A model generated the notes under the pieces. That model saw nothing but the letters and a program-made list of their open reading frames with translations. It did no database searches and was not told the DNA's origin. Position numbers and translations under genes: made by a program. A stretch of DNA of 64,000 nt from positions 1 to 64,000 of the forward strand of contig OZ025740.1 of NCBI GenBank assembly GCA_964019335.1, read 5' to 3'. The DNA comes from Diplonema japonicum. Lineage: Eukaryota > Euglenozoa > Diplonemea > Diplonemida > Diplonemidae. Positions 1 through 7,820 of this stretch are shown here, piece after piece (position 1 is the first letter of the stretch; each line of letters begins with the position of its first letter).

Positions 1-3000
1 GGGTGTTGCCCTCCGAGGAGGAGTCGGAGGCGTCCGACTGAGACGTCCCCTCCATGGGTTCCCCACCCTCTATCGAATCACTCTTCTCCTCCTCCTCCTC
101 CGCGGACATGTCGGTCGGGCCCACCTCCTCCGCAGGGGTGGAGGTGTATCCCAGCGACGTCCCTCCGCCCTGCCCATCCCCGCTCTCTTCCGTGTCCTCC
201 TCCATCAAGCCGGGCTCCTCCTCCTGAGGACTTCCCTCCCCCATGGACAAGTCGGCTGTTTCGTTTTCTTTAGAACCTGAGATGTCCACCCGCGGGGCAG
301 CGGGGCCTGCCTGCGGAACCCACCCTTCTGCGAGCGAGCTCCCTGCCGTATCCTCCTCCATCGCGTCGGGGCTGGAGATGTCTGGTAGCGGCACTGCCCC
401 CCAGGGCTCCCTCACCTCCGTCGCGTCAGGGGTTCCCCCCTCCCCCGCGGGGGCCAAGTCCGTCCCTCCGACGACCGGGGGGGCGGCGGGGATGTCCGCC
501 TGCGGAGCACCGCCCTCCAGCCCGTCCTCGCTTTCCACCTCCATCAAGCCGAAGTCCTCCCCCTGCAATGAGAGAGGGCCTGTCTGCAACGCCTGCTCCT
601 CTGGCATGTCCTCTGCCGGGTCCTCCTCCATCGCGCTGGGGCCATCCTGCGTCGTGCACACTTCCTCCTCTCCAGCGGGCATGTCGGCTGATTCGGTTTT
701 TGTCGTGCCTGACGCGTCCTCCGTCGAGGGTGGGGGGGCGCCCGCTGCCTGGGCTTCCTCGTCTCCTGGGCCATCGGGGGGGATGTCTGGGGCCGGGGGT
801 GGGTCGGGCGGTGCTTGTGTCTCTTTGATCGGGTGCCTCCTCCTCGTCTCCACTGCCACCTCTCTCATGAGGGCTACGCTCAGTTCCTCTGTCATGGTCC
901 TATAGACCTCCGTCGCGTCCCGCTGCCTCTTCTTCGCCACCTCCGCCGCGATCCTCTTCAGCACCCTCCTGGCGTCGGTCCCGAACCCGCCAAACGTCTC
1001 CAGAGCACAGGGGGTGAACCGTATCCGGGCTCTCTCGCAGTCGCTCGCGTACTTCGCCCGCTTCGACTCCGCCTGTTTCTCCGCAGCCGCCCCCGGAACC
1101 GCCATTGCCGCCGCCAGGTGGGCGCTCGCGCACGGGTGGACCACCGTCACGTCGATGGCCAGAGGGCCCTCGCCTTCCACCCCCATCGGGAGGTAAACGT
1201 CAGCAGGCTTTCTCCCGTCACCCAGGAGGCCTTGTTGCTCCTTCACCGCTTGCAACCCGCCGCTGTAGCAGTGCTTCACCAACATGTCCCTCACCCTGTC
1301 GTGCCTCTTCGTCATGACCGCACCTCTCTTGCAAACCATGGCATGGTCGCCTAGGGCGTCGTTGTCCTCACCGCACATCGGGCACTTCCCCTCGGACCCG
1401 ACTGCGGTGCCAAGGAGCCAGCTGGTCAGCGTCCTGAACTCATCGTTCTTTAGTTCGTTATTCAAGCCCGTGATCGCCGTCAGCCAAGCCCCTGCTTTGT
1501 GAACCTTCAGCGAGTTCAACCTGGCCTTGTCCCTACCACCCGGGGAGCTCCCGAACAGCGCACCCCAGGACTTCTCCTCGAGGATCTGCGACATCTTCCT
1601 CTGAGGGTACAGCCTCGGGGTGTTTCGCAGCAGGTCCACGGAGAGCCTGTCAGGATCGTCGGCTGCGAGGTGGCCGTTGAACCACTCGACCCCCCACTCC
1701 CAGCCACCCGCCAGTGAAGCGTCCCAGTCGTACCCCCCCAGGATCTCCGACGCCAGCTCCTGGGTCGCCGCCAGCGAGGCCATGTTCGCCACTAGGGCGT
1801 GTTCGCTGCAGCTGCGAAGGCCCATCCCTCCCCTCCTCGTCGCAAGCTTCGCCTGGCTCCACTCCCTCTCCCCGAGCTCCCGGGCAAGAAGGTGCTCCAT
1901 CGCCCCCTTCACCAGGCCGTCGAATTCCGTCAAGGGGCCCGCTAGCTGCGTGTGCGGTACCGTGCGCATGAGGTGGACCATCTTGCTGTACGAGCTGCAG
2001 TTCTTCACCAAGGCGTAGCCCGACTGGGTCCTCATCTTCTTCTGCATCTCGAAGGTCTTGCCCAGGGCCTCGAGCTTCTTTGCCAAGAAGGCCTTCGTGT
2101 ACTCCGCGTCCCCTATGGGGGTCCCCAGGAGCTCGAAGTTCCCATCCGAGCTCATTTTCTCCTTGGAGAAACCGGAGAAGCCCCACTCTTCTGGGTCGGT
2201 CGGCTTCTCACCAGACACCCAGATCAACTCGCACTTCTGCGGCTTCACCTTCAGGCCTCGCTTCGCCGACTCCTCTACCACGATGCGGTAGGCCTTCTCC
2301 ACCTGTCCCCTCTCTCCGGCCAGGAACCCGTCATCGAGGTAGAAGAACTGGAGGTCCAGACTTGTATCCGCCCTTATCTTCTCCAGTACTGGCTGCAGCG
2401 CGAGGGAGAACAGCAACGGACCCACCGGGTCGCCCTGCTGGACCCCCTCCCTCGAGAGTAGCTCCGTCCCCTCGTGGAACAGCTTGGATGGGTGTCTGTA
2501 GCAAGATTCGGCCCACTTGTACCCCTTGGGAACCTTCGCGCACGCCTCCTTTAGCATCTCGTACCTGCTGATTGTGTTGAAGGCGTTTGCGTAGTCTATC
2601 TTGATCGCCACTCGGGACACGTCGTCCTGTTTCGCCTTCTCCACGTACTGCCTTGTCGCGTGGACAGCCGCCTCCATCCCCGCGGGGACCGCCACCCCGA
2701 TCTGGCCCCCCTTCCTCAGGTAGGACTTGGCCACTTCCGCCCCTTCCTTGTCAAGGATTGCCTTCCCTACAAGTCGTCTCAGGCTCTCTCCTACGGCGAT
2801 CGGACGGACTCCCCTGTCCGGTTTCCGCAGCGGAATCAAGCTCGCCCCTAGTAGCACCGGTGCCACCTCAGCCGGAGTCTGACCTCTGGCCATGATATTG
2901 CACACCTCGGTGAGAGCCGCCAGGGCCCCTACTTCCGTCACCACGCCGTCCACCCCGTCCTTCAGGTGTTGGGCGCTCAACCCAGTCGGCCCAGCCGCTT

Positions 3001-6000
3001 TCCCCTTGTCAAAGTCCCGGACCATGCTCAGAACGTCGACGGCCGTGACGTCCTCGAAGGAGTCAGCCGGATTCAGTTCTAGCCCCGAGGGGTCAACCGA
3101 TGCCTCAGGGTGGAGGCCCAGGAGCTTCTCGAAGGTCTCGGTGGAGTCCTCCGCCAACCCTCCCGCAGTTAGCGCTGCGTTGGCTCTGGAGAAGCGCCCA
3201 TCCCTGCACAGCGTCTCCCCTCTCTTCAGCCTGGATTCGTCGTCTGGATCCTTCGAGACTCTCTTCTCCGATAGGGGGACTCCGTTCCACACCTGCTGGT
3301 ACTCCCCTCTGATCCAGGCCTCCAACTTCTGCTTGGCGCTGCTCTCCCCGGACTTCCGACGTGCCTTTCCACCCCTGCGTCTGCCCAGGCAAGCCTTCGG
3401 AAGCATCAGGAGCAGCACCCACGACAGGTAGGAGTTCTCCTGCTTCACCCTCACCAGTGCCGTCTTCAGCGCCAGACTCCACAGCCCTTGGAGCGGGACG
3501 GGGATGTGCTTCATGAGGCCCACTTTCCGGGTGGCCACCTCCTCCAGAGAAGGAAGTGCGTCCCGGCTAGGGGCCGCCTTCACATCCACGGGACCCCCAG
3601 GAGCGCTGTACCTGGCGATGCACCTGACGTGAGCCGCCTCCCGTTCGCCCACCACCGACCCACACACGCAGGTCTTGAGGCCAAACTTCTTCAGCTCCTG
3701 CGGGAGTACCTCCTCGTCCAGCAGGTGGTCGTTCAAGTGGGACTTCAGCAGTTCCCACCCCAAGATCGCCGGGCCTCCCATGTGGGACGACCTCTCGCAC
3801 CCCCTCACCGGGCACTGGAAACTCCTGACCTTGCTGTCCAGTCGTGGGGCATCCTTCATGTGGTGTCCGTTGGGCCTGATGGAGGACTCCGGCATCAGGA
3901 GGTGGGCGAGGTCCAGGATGGCGGGCCTGGTCCCCGAGGGGGCTAGCCTCGCCTCCACCGCCCAATCCACCAGGGTGGACTTTCCGCCCTCCGAGACCAA
4001 CACAGGCCTGTAGTGGGATCCCGTGAAGCCAAGCACCACCGTATCCTCCGGTTCCCTTGCCTCCCCGAGCTTCAAGACCTGGGCGTCACCCCCGGTCACG
4101 ACCACGACCGTCTTTTGCCAGACCTCCACCGCCGCCTGCAGACAAAGGTGGTCCCCCCACTCCCCTTGCTTTGCCATGTAGTGGATGTAGGCCTCAAAAC
4201 CGATCGGATCCACAAAGCTCTCGAACCTGCCCCTGTTGTCCCTTATGTGGTTGACCACCCGACTCCTCACCTCTCCGTGTCGTTCCTTCTCCCCCAGCAG
4301 CACCACAGCCAGAGAGCGGAACAAGCAATCCCCTCCGCCCCCAGCATCCTCCTCCTTGGCACCCACCTCGTGCAGGATCGACTCCCTGGTGACAGACGAG
4401 CCCGATATCCCACGGACGAGGCGGGAGGGCTCCTTCTCGGGCTTGGGCCGGCAATTCACGCACCGCTCCTTGTTCCCCGCCGTGAACAGCACGCTGCACC
4501 CTCCGCAGATCGCGAAACCCATCGCCTTCGCGTTCTCTGGCGTGAGCTCTCCGGCGTGGGTCTTCGACAGGTGGTACTGCAAGCCCGCCTTCGACGAGTG
4601 CTCTTTCTTACCCTTCTCACACAGCAGGCACTCCCACACTCCGTCGGTCCTTCGGGAAGCCCCGGCCGTGCTCCTACTGGTGGCGGGGGGGCCTCCGGCT
4701 GCGCCTGGGGGCGGAGGCGGGGGTGGGGGTTGGGAAAGCGTTGCTCCGCCTTTGAGCGAGGAGGCTTCTAAGGGGAGGGGGGGCACGGGGCTCCGATAGA
4801 CCACCCTGGTATAGGGCCCCCAACGTCTCCTGGCCACCCACCTCTTCCTCGCAAGGTGTTTCCCGGCCCTCGACCTGATGGCCCTCCTGGCCATCGCAGC
4901 CCTCTCCTCCGCTTCCGCTATCCCGATGAGCCGGGCTGCAACAGCTGGAGGGGCGGGACCGCACCCCTTCTTCTTGCAGGCTTCCCTTTCCCTCCTCTTC
5001 TCGACCCTTCTCTGGCGGTGCAGCCTCCTCCGCTCCCTGTCAGCGATTTCCCTAGCCTTCTCCCTGGCCTGGGCCCTCTCCTCGCGGCGCCTTTGGAGGG
5101 TGGCCTCGCTACGGTGTCTCCTCCTCCGGCCCTTCGTCACCGTCTGCCTCGTCTTCCGGGGTCCCGGGGCCAACCAGGGTACTCCCCCTCCATTCCTCCC
5201 CTGCGGGGCGCGCTCCGGCTTCCATCTTTCCTCCTGGGCCACCGCCCCCACCACCCCCTGGAGGGTGGTGGAAACGGGGGCCAGGACCCCCCTCCTGTTA
5301 GTGAGTGTGGGTGTGTTTTTTTGTTTATTTTCCACCCTCAAAAAAAGTCCCGGACCCATTCGGATCCGGGTGTAAAGGGGGGGTGACAATGGGGGGGCCG
5401 AAGGGGCGCTAACCTCTCTAGGGAGAGCACCCTTCTCTTTTTTCTTCTTATCCTCCTTCTGGGAGGAAACAAAGGGGGGGGAATCCGCTTGGGGGGGGTT
5501 TGCAAGGGGGGGATTTACAAGAGGGGGGACAGATAAACCATAAATAGAAGAAGCAGAGGAAGGGGCGCTACCCTCTCTCGGGAGTGCACCCTTCCCTTTT
5601 TTTTTTTTCTTATCCTCCTCCTGGGAGGGAACAAAGGGGGGGGGATCTACAAGGGGGGGGTTTACAAGGGGGGAATTTACAAGAGGGGGGACAGATAAAC
5701 AAGAGAAAGAAGAAAAAGAAGAAGCGGAGGAAGGGGGGGAGTTTACAAGAGGGGAGACAGATAATCCAGAGATAGAAGAAGCAGAGGAAGGGGCGCTACC
5801 CTCTCTCGGGAGTGCACCCTTACCTATTTTTTTCTTGTCCTCCCCCTGGGAAGAAACAAAGGGGGGGGAATCTACAATGGGGGGGTTTACAAGGGGGGAA
5901 TTTACAAGAGGGGGGACAGATAAACAAGAGAAAGAAGAACAAGAAGAAGCGGAGGAAGGGGGGGAAGGGGCGCCTCCCTCTCTCGGGGACACCTCCTTCG

Positions 6001-6874
6001 CACTCTCTTTCCTTCTCCCCACAAACACAGTATTTTTTTTTTCTATTTCCTCCACAGAGGACACAGAGGGGGAGGGGAGGGGCACGGGGCAGCCAACCGT
6101 CCGCAGGGTGATCGACACCCTGGAGCCCGAAGAACACCCTTCGGGGATGTGGTGGGTCCATTCGTAGCGGGCCTCACCCTCCAGAATGGCCCAGGTGAAG
6201 GGAGGCACCAGGTACTTCGATACCCTGGACCCCTTCTTCAGGACCATCGTGGTCTCTGCGCCGTACGAGAGGATGAGGACCACTGGTCCCAACCTCACGT
6301 CGTCGGTGTGGTGGGCGATTCCACACCCAGGCTCGTATCGATTTACGAGCACCTGGTCTGGGGTGATCCCCAGCCCCGCTGCGGTGGCCACCTCCGCCAC
6401 CCAACCCCTGGCCCCCTCTGGGATCGGGGTGGTGCGGCGCACTTTGGCACGGGCAACCACCCACCTGAAACCAAATTGGAGGGTTTCCCTCCCTTTGTTC
6501 CCCGAAATGGACTCCCACCCCCCCGAGAGCAAGGTCTCTGGGTGGGTGGGAGCTGGGCCTGTTCTTAAGCCCGGGGGGTGGTCCCCTCCCGTGAGCACCC
6601 ACCCTCCTTCTTTCTTTTTTTCCCCCCTCTCAGTCTTCAGGCGGGTGGCGGTGGCGGCTGCGGAATCGGGAGCGGGCGCGCTGGCTGCGGGTGGTTCTAT
6701 TTTTTTATGTTTTTTATTATTTTTTACGACATCTAGAGGGGATCTAAGGGGAGGGGAGGGGTCATACTGCCCGGCCAGATTTCGGTCTGGTCGGGTGGTC
6801 GGCTTGGTCGGCGTCTCTCGTAGGCGTTCCTCCTGCGGGCGGCGGTCTCCGACGACGTTTCGTCTAGGGTCCAT
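1..6874 (-). CDS. Retrotransposon polyprotein: AlkB - OTU - RT - restriction-like endonuclease (partial, single fused frame)
   Basis: The frame starts at ATG 6874 (MDPRR..., like element 2) and stays open to position 2, over 2,290 codons, so ORF1 and ORF2 are fused here. Visible in order: AlkB-like domain (about 6600-6090) with an HTD motif and a distal WTHHIP; a proline/serine-rich repeat region (about 6000-5400); OTU-like protease (about 4380-4000) with GGDCLF at the nucleophile and WGDHLCL; reverse transcriptase (about 3050-1900) with VRPIAVGE, KIDYANAFN, GVQQGDP and FYLDDG at 2325-2350; and a nuclease region with CPMC...GDHAMVC (about 1375-1320) and RKPADVYLP followed by AIDVTVVHP. The last 800 nt code for an acidic Ser/Glu/Pro-rich stretch. 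It has no stop or frameshift, so it may be a functional copy. The product would copy element RNA by target-primed reverse transcription. Confidence 0.85.
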   Translation of the reverse strand, partial: MDPRRNVVGDRRPQEERLRETPTKPTTRPDRNLAGQYDPSPPLRSPLDVVKNNKKHKKIEPPAASAPAPDSAAATATRLKTERGEKKKEGGWVLTGGDHPPGLRTGPAPTHPETLLSGGWESISGNKGRETLQFGFRWVVARAKVRRTTPIPEGARGWVAEVATAAGLGITPDQVLVNRYEPGCGIAHHTDDVRLGPVVLILSYGAETTMVLKKGSRVSKYLVPPFTWAILEGEARYEWTHHIPEGCSSGSRVSITLRTVGCPVPLPSPSVSSVEEIEKKNTVFVGRRKESAKEVSPREGGAPSPPSSASSCSSFSCLSVPPLVNSPLVNPPIVDSPPFVSSQGEDKKKIGKGALPREGSAPSSASSISGLSVSPLVNSPPSSASSFSSFSCLSVPPLVNSPLVNPPLVDPPPFVPSQEEDKKKKKGKGALPREGSAPSSASSIYGLSVPPLVNPPLANPPQADSPPFVSSQKEDKKKKEKGALPREVSAPSAPPLSPPLYTRIRMGPGLFLRVENKQKNTPTLTNRRGVLAPVSTTLQGVVGAVAQEERWKPERAPQGRNGGGVPWLAPGPRKTRQTVTKGRRRRHRSEATLQRRREERAQAREKAREIADRERRRLHRQRRVEKRREREACKKKGCGPAPPAVAARLIGIAEAEERAAMARRAIRSRAGKHLARKRWVARRRWGPYTRVVYRSPVPPLPLEASSLKGGATLSQPPPPPPPPGAAGGPPATSRSTAGASRRTDGVWECLLCEKGKKEHSSKAGLQYHLSKTHAGELTPENAKAMGFAICGGCSVLFTAGNKERCVNCRPKPEKEPSRLVRGISGSSVTRESILHEVGAKEEDAGGGGDCLFRSLAVVLLGEKERHGEVRSRVVNHIRDNRGRFESFVDPIGFEAYIHYMAKQGEWGDHLCLQAAVEVWQKTVVVVTGGDAQVLKLGEAREPEDTVVLGFTGSHYRPVLVSEGGKSTLVDWAVEARLAPSGTRPAILDLAHLLMPESSIRPNGHHMKDAPRLDSKVRSFQCPVRGCERSSHMGGPAILGWELLKSHLNDHLLDEEVLPQELKKFGLKTCVCGSVVGEREAAHVRCIARYSAPGGPVDVKAAPSRDALPSLEEVATRKVGLMKHIPVPLQGLWSLALKTALVRVKQENSYLSWVLLLMLPKACLGRRRGGKARRKSGESSAKQKLEAWIRGEYQQVWNGVPLSEKRVSKDPDDESRLKRGETLCRDGRFSRANAALTAGGLAEDSTETFEKLLGLHPEASVDPSGLELNPADSFEDVTAVDVLSMVRDFDKGKAAGPTGLSAQHLKDGVDGVVTEVGALAALTEVCNIMARGQTPAEVAPVLLGASLIPLRKPDRGVRPIAVGESLRRLVGKAILDKEGAEVAKSYLRKGGQIGVAVPAGMEAAVHATRQYVEKAKQDDVSRVAIKIDYANAFNTISRYEMLKEACAKVPKGYKWAESCYRHPSKLFHEGTELLSREGVQQGDPVGPLLFSLALQPVLEKIRADTSLDLQFFYLDDGFLAGERGQVEKAYRIVVEESAKRGLKVKPQKCELIWVSGEKPTDPEEWGFSGFSKEKMSSDGNFELLGTPIGDAEYTKAFLAKKLEALGKTFEMQKKMRTQSGYALVKNCSSYSKMVHLMRTVPHTQLAGPLTEFDGLVKGAMEHLLARELGEREWSQAKLATRRGGMGLRSCSEHALVANMASLAATQELASEILGGYDWDASLAGGWEWGVEWFNGHLAADDPDRLSVDLLRNTPRLYPQRKMSQILEEKSWGALFGSSPGGRDKARLNSLKVHKAGAWLTAITGLNNELKNDEFRTLTSWLLGTAVGSEGKCPMCGEDNDALGDHAMVCKRGAVMTKRHDRVRDMLVKHCYSGGLQAVKEQQGLLGDGRKPADVYLPMGVEGEGPLAIDVTVVHPCASAHLAAAMAVPGAAAEKQAESKRAKYASDCERARIRFTPCALETFGGFGTDARRVLKRIAAEVAKKRQRDATEVYRTMTEELSVALMREVAVETRRRHPIKETQAPPDPPPAPDIPPDGPGDEEAQAAGAPPPSTEDASGTTKTESADMPAGEEEVCTTQDGPSAMEEDPAEDMPEEQALQTGPLSLQGEDFGLMEVESEDGLEGGAPQADIPAAPPVVGGTDLAPAGEGGTPDATEVREPWGAVPLPDISSPDAMEEDTAGSSLAEGWVPQAGPAAPRVDISGSKENETADLSMGEGSPQEEEPGLMEEDTEESGDGQGGGTSLGYTSTPAEEVGPTDMSAEEEEEKSDSIEGGEPMEGTSQSDASDSSSEGNT
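5400..5995 (-). repeat. In-frame minisatellite inside the element 1 polyprotein
   Basis: About four imperfect units of roughly 200-230 bp repeat the same landmarks on the plus strand: a GGGCGCTACCCTCTCTCGGG-like block, a T-rich block, ATCTACAAGGGG, TTTACAAGGGG and ACAGATAAAC. The frame I checked is kept across units, so length changes are multiples of three. On the coding strand each unit gives a PRE-G-APP core followed by Ser/Pro-rich residues. Element 2 has a shorter version of the same Pro/Glu-rich repeat at about 14930-15260. It probably forms a disordered, variable-length spacer between the AlkB and OTU domains. Confidence 0.75.
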
Positions 6875-7013
6875 TTTTATTTTTTTTTTTTTGTGTTGAG
6901 GGGGGAGGGGATCCTTTGCTAAACGGCAGGCGGGCCGGGCCGAAACAACCCCCCCAGACGACGACGAACGGACACCGAGCGGACGCAGCAGGCACCACAA
7001 AAACACAGACGAC

Positions 7014-7048
7014 CAATAAAGTACAGAAACTGTAGCTTTAGAATCGTT
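7014..7048 (-). other. Spliced-leader exon sequence (35 nt) at the 5' end of element 1
   Basis: On the minus strand the sequence reads AACGATTCTAAAGCTA and then CAGTTTCTGTACTTTATTG. The last 19 nt are identical to the 3' end of the Leishmania mini-exon as I know it. The known trypanosomatid leader is 39 nt and starts AACT; here the four bases before AACG are replaced by unrelated sequence ending in CC. No SL-RNA intron follows: after TTG the sequence runs directly into the element's own leader. It is therefore not an SL RNA gene. Confidence 0.85.
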
Positions 7049-7050
7049 GG

Positions 7051-7820
7051 TTTTTTTAAAAAGGGGGACTTGAGAAAATAAATAAAAAGGGGGACTTGAG
7101 AAAATAAATAAAAAGGGGGACTTGAGAATGTTTTTTTTTTTTTTTTTTCTTCAAAAGACACACAAGGCACGATAAATCTTAAGAGAAAATAAAAATATTC
7201 CAAAACAGACAATCAAGTTCCAACCTGCGAGGAAGGCATGGGTTTCTCTTTTTCTTTATGGGAGGGAGAGGGGAAGAAGAAGAAGCAACTCCAAATGATA
7301 AAAATTCAAAAATAAAAATCTCAAAAAAGGCTTAAAAGAAGAAGAGGCAAATTCAAAAACATACTAGGGAGGAATGAGTGGGGCAGGGGGTAAAATTTAG
7401 GAGGGGGAAAGAGGGAGAATCAAAAAAGGGGAAAGGGGCAGAGTGACCAATGTCCATGCGAAAAAGCATAGAGCGGGGGAAGAAGAAAATCAAAAACAGG
7501 AAAAACACATCACCACAAAAGAAAAAAGAAAAAAAAAAAAAAACGTCGACCGAGATGGTTCCACTTCAAAAAGAAAAAGAAAAAGAAAAACAGAAAAATA
7601 AAAAAAAAAAAAAAAAAAAAAAAGGAAAAACAAAAAGAAAAAAAAAAAAAAAAGGAAAAAAAAAAAAAATCTAAGTGGTTCTATCTAGCCTGGCCGTTGT
7701 AGCACCTGTTCCCTATTCTTTTATTTTTCCCTTTTTTTTTTTCTCAGAAAAAAAAAAAAAAAAGTTTCACATCTTCCTATGGCGGGGGGGGGGAGAACAG
7801 CCCCCCACACCCCCGCTGGC
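7051..7820 (-). other. 3' untranslated region of element 2 with a long pyrimidine tract
   Basis: There is no credible gene between the ORF2 stop and the next element. On the element's sense strand, 7490-7680 is almost pure pyrimidine, dominated by T runs of 8 to 20. It is followed by mixed sequence, then the A-run and the 26-bp repeats. In kinetoplastids such tracts promote trans-splicing downstream and polyadenylation upstream, so this could help separate the two tandem elements into individual mRNAs; that role is inferred. Confidence 0.6.
7058..7133 (-). repeat. Three 26-bp tandem repeats at the 3' end of element 2
   Basis: The plus-strand unit AAAAAGGGGGACTTGAGA plus AAATAAAT occurs three times, starting at 7058, 7084 and 7110. 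A run of about 18 T (7131-7149) borders it on the far side, which is an A-run on the element's sense strand. The repeats lie between the body of element 2 and the SL sequence that starts element 1. They may be part of the element tail or a slippage product formed at integration. Confidence 0.8.

Larger units (their letters stand above)
1..7050 (-). mobile_element. CRE/SLACS-like non-LTR retrotransposon, element 1 (3' end outside the window)
   Basis: The element begins at the 35-nt spliced-leader sequence (7014-7048), has a 5' leader of about 140 nt with a GC-rich stretch and A-rich run, and then one open frame from 6874 to the left edge. The order of domains (AlkB, OTU, reverse transcriptase, zinc-knuckle endonuclease) is the same as in element 2. 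From the parts compared the protein similarity is clear but far from identical, so these are two subfamilies rather than a recent duplication. The tail and 3' boundary are not in the window. The SL association and restriction-like endonuclease recall the CRE clade (SLACS, CZAR, CRE1) of trypanosomatids; clade placement is inferred. Confidence 0.85.

Noticed and set aside
5584-6167. Several plus-strand frames of 60-110 codons in the 5.4-6.1 kb repeats
   Set aside because: They are repeat-driven antisense frames; the minus-strand frame is continuous through the same region.
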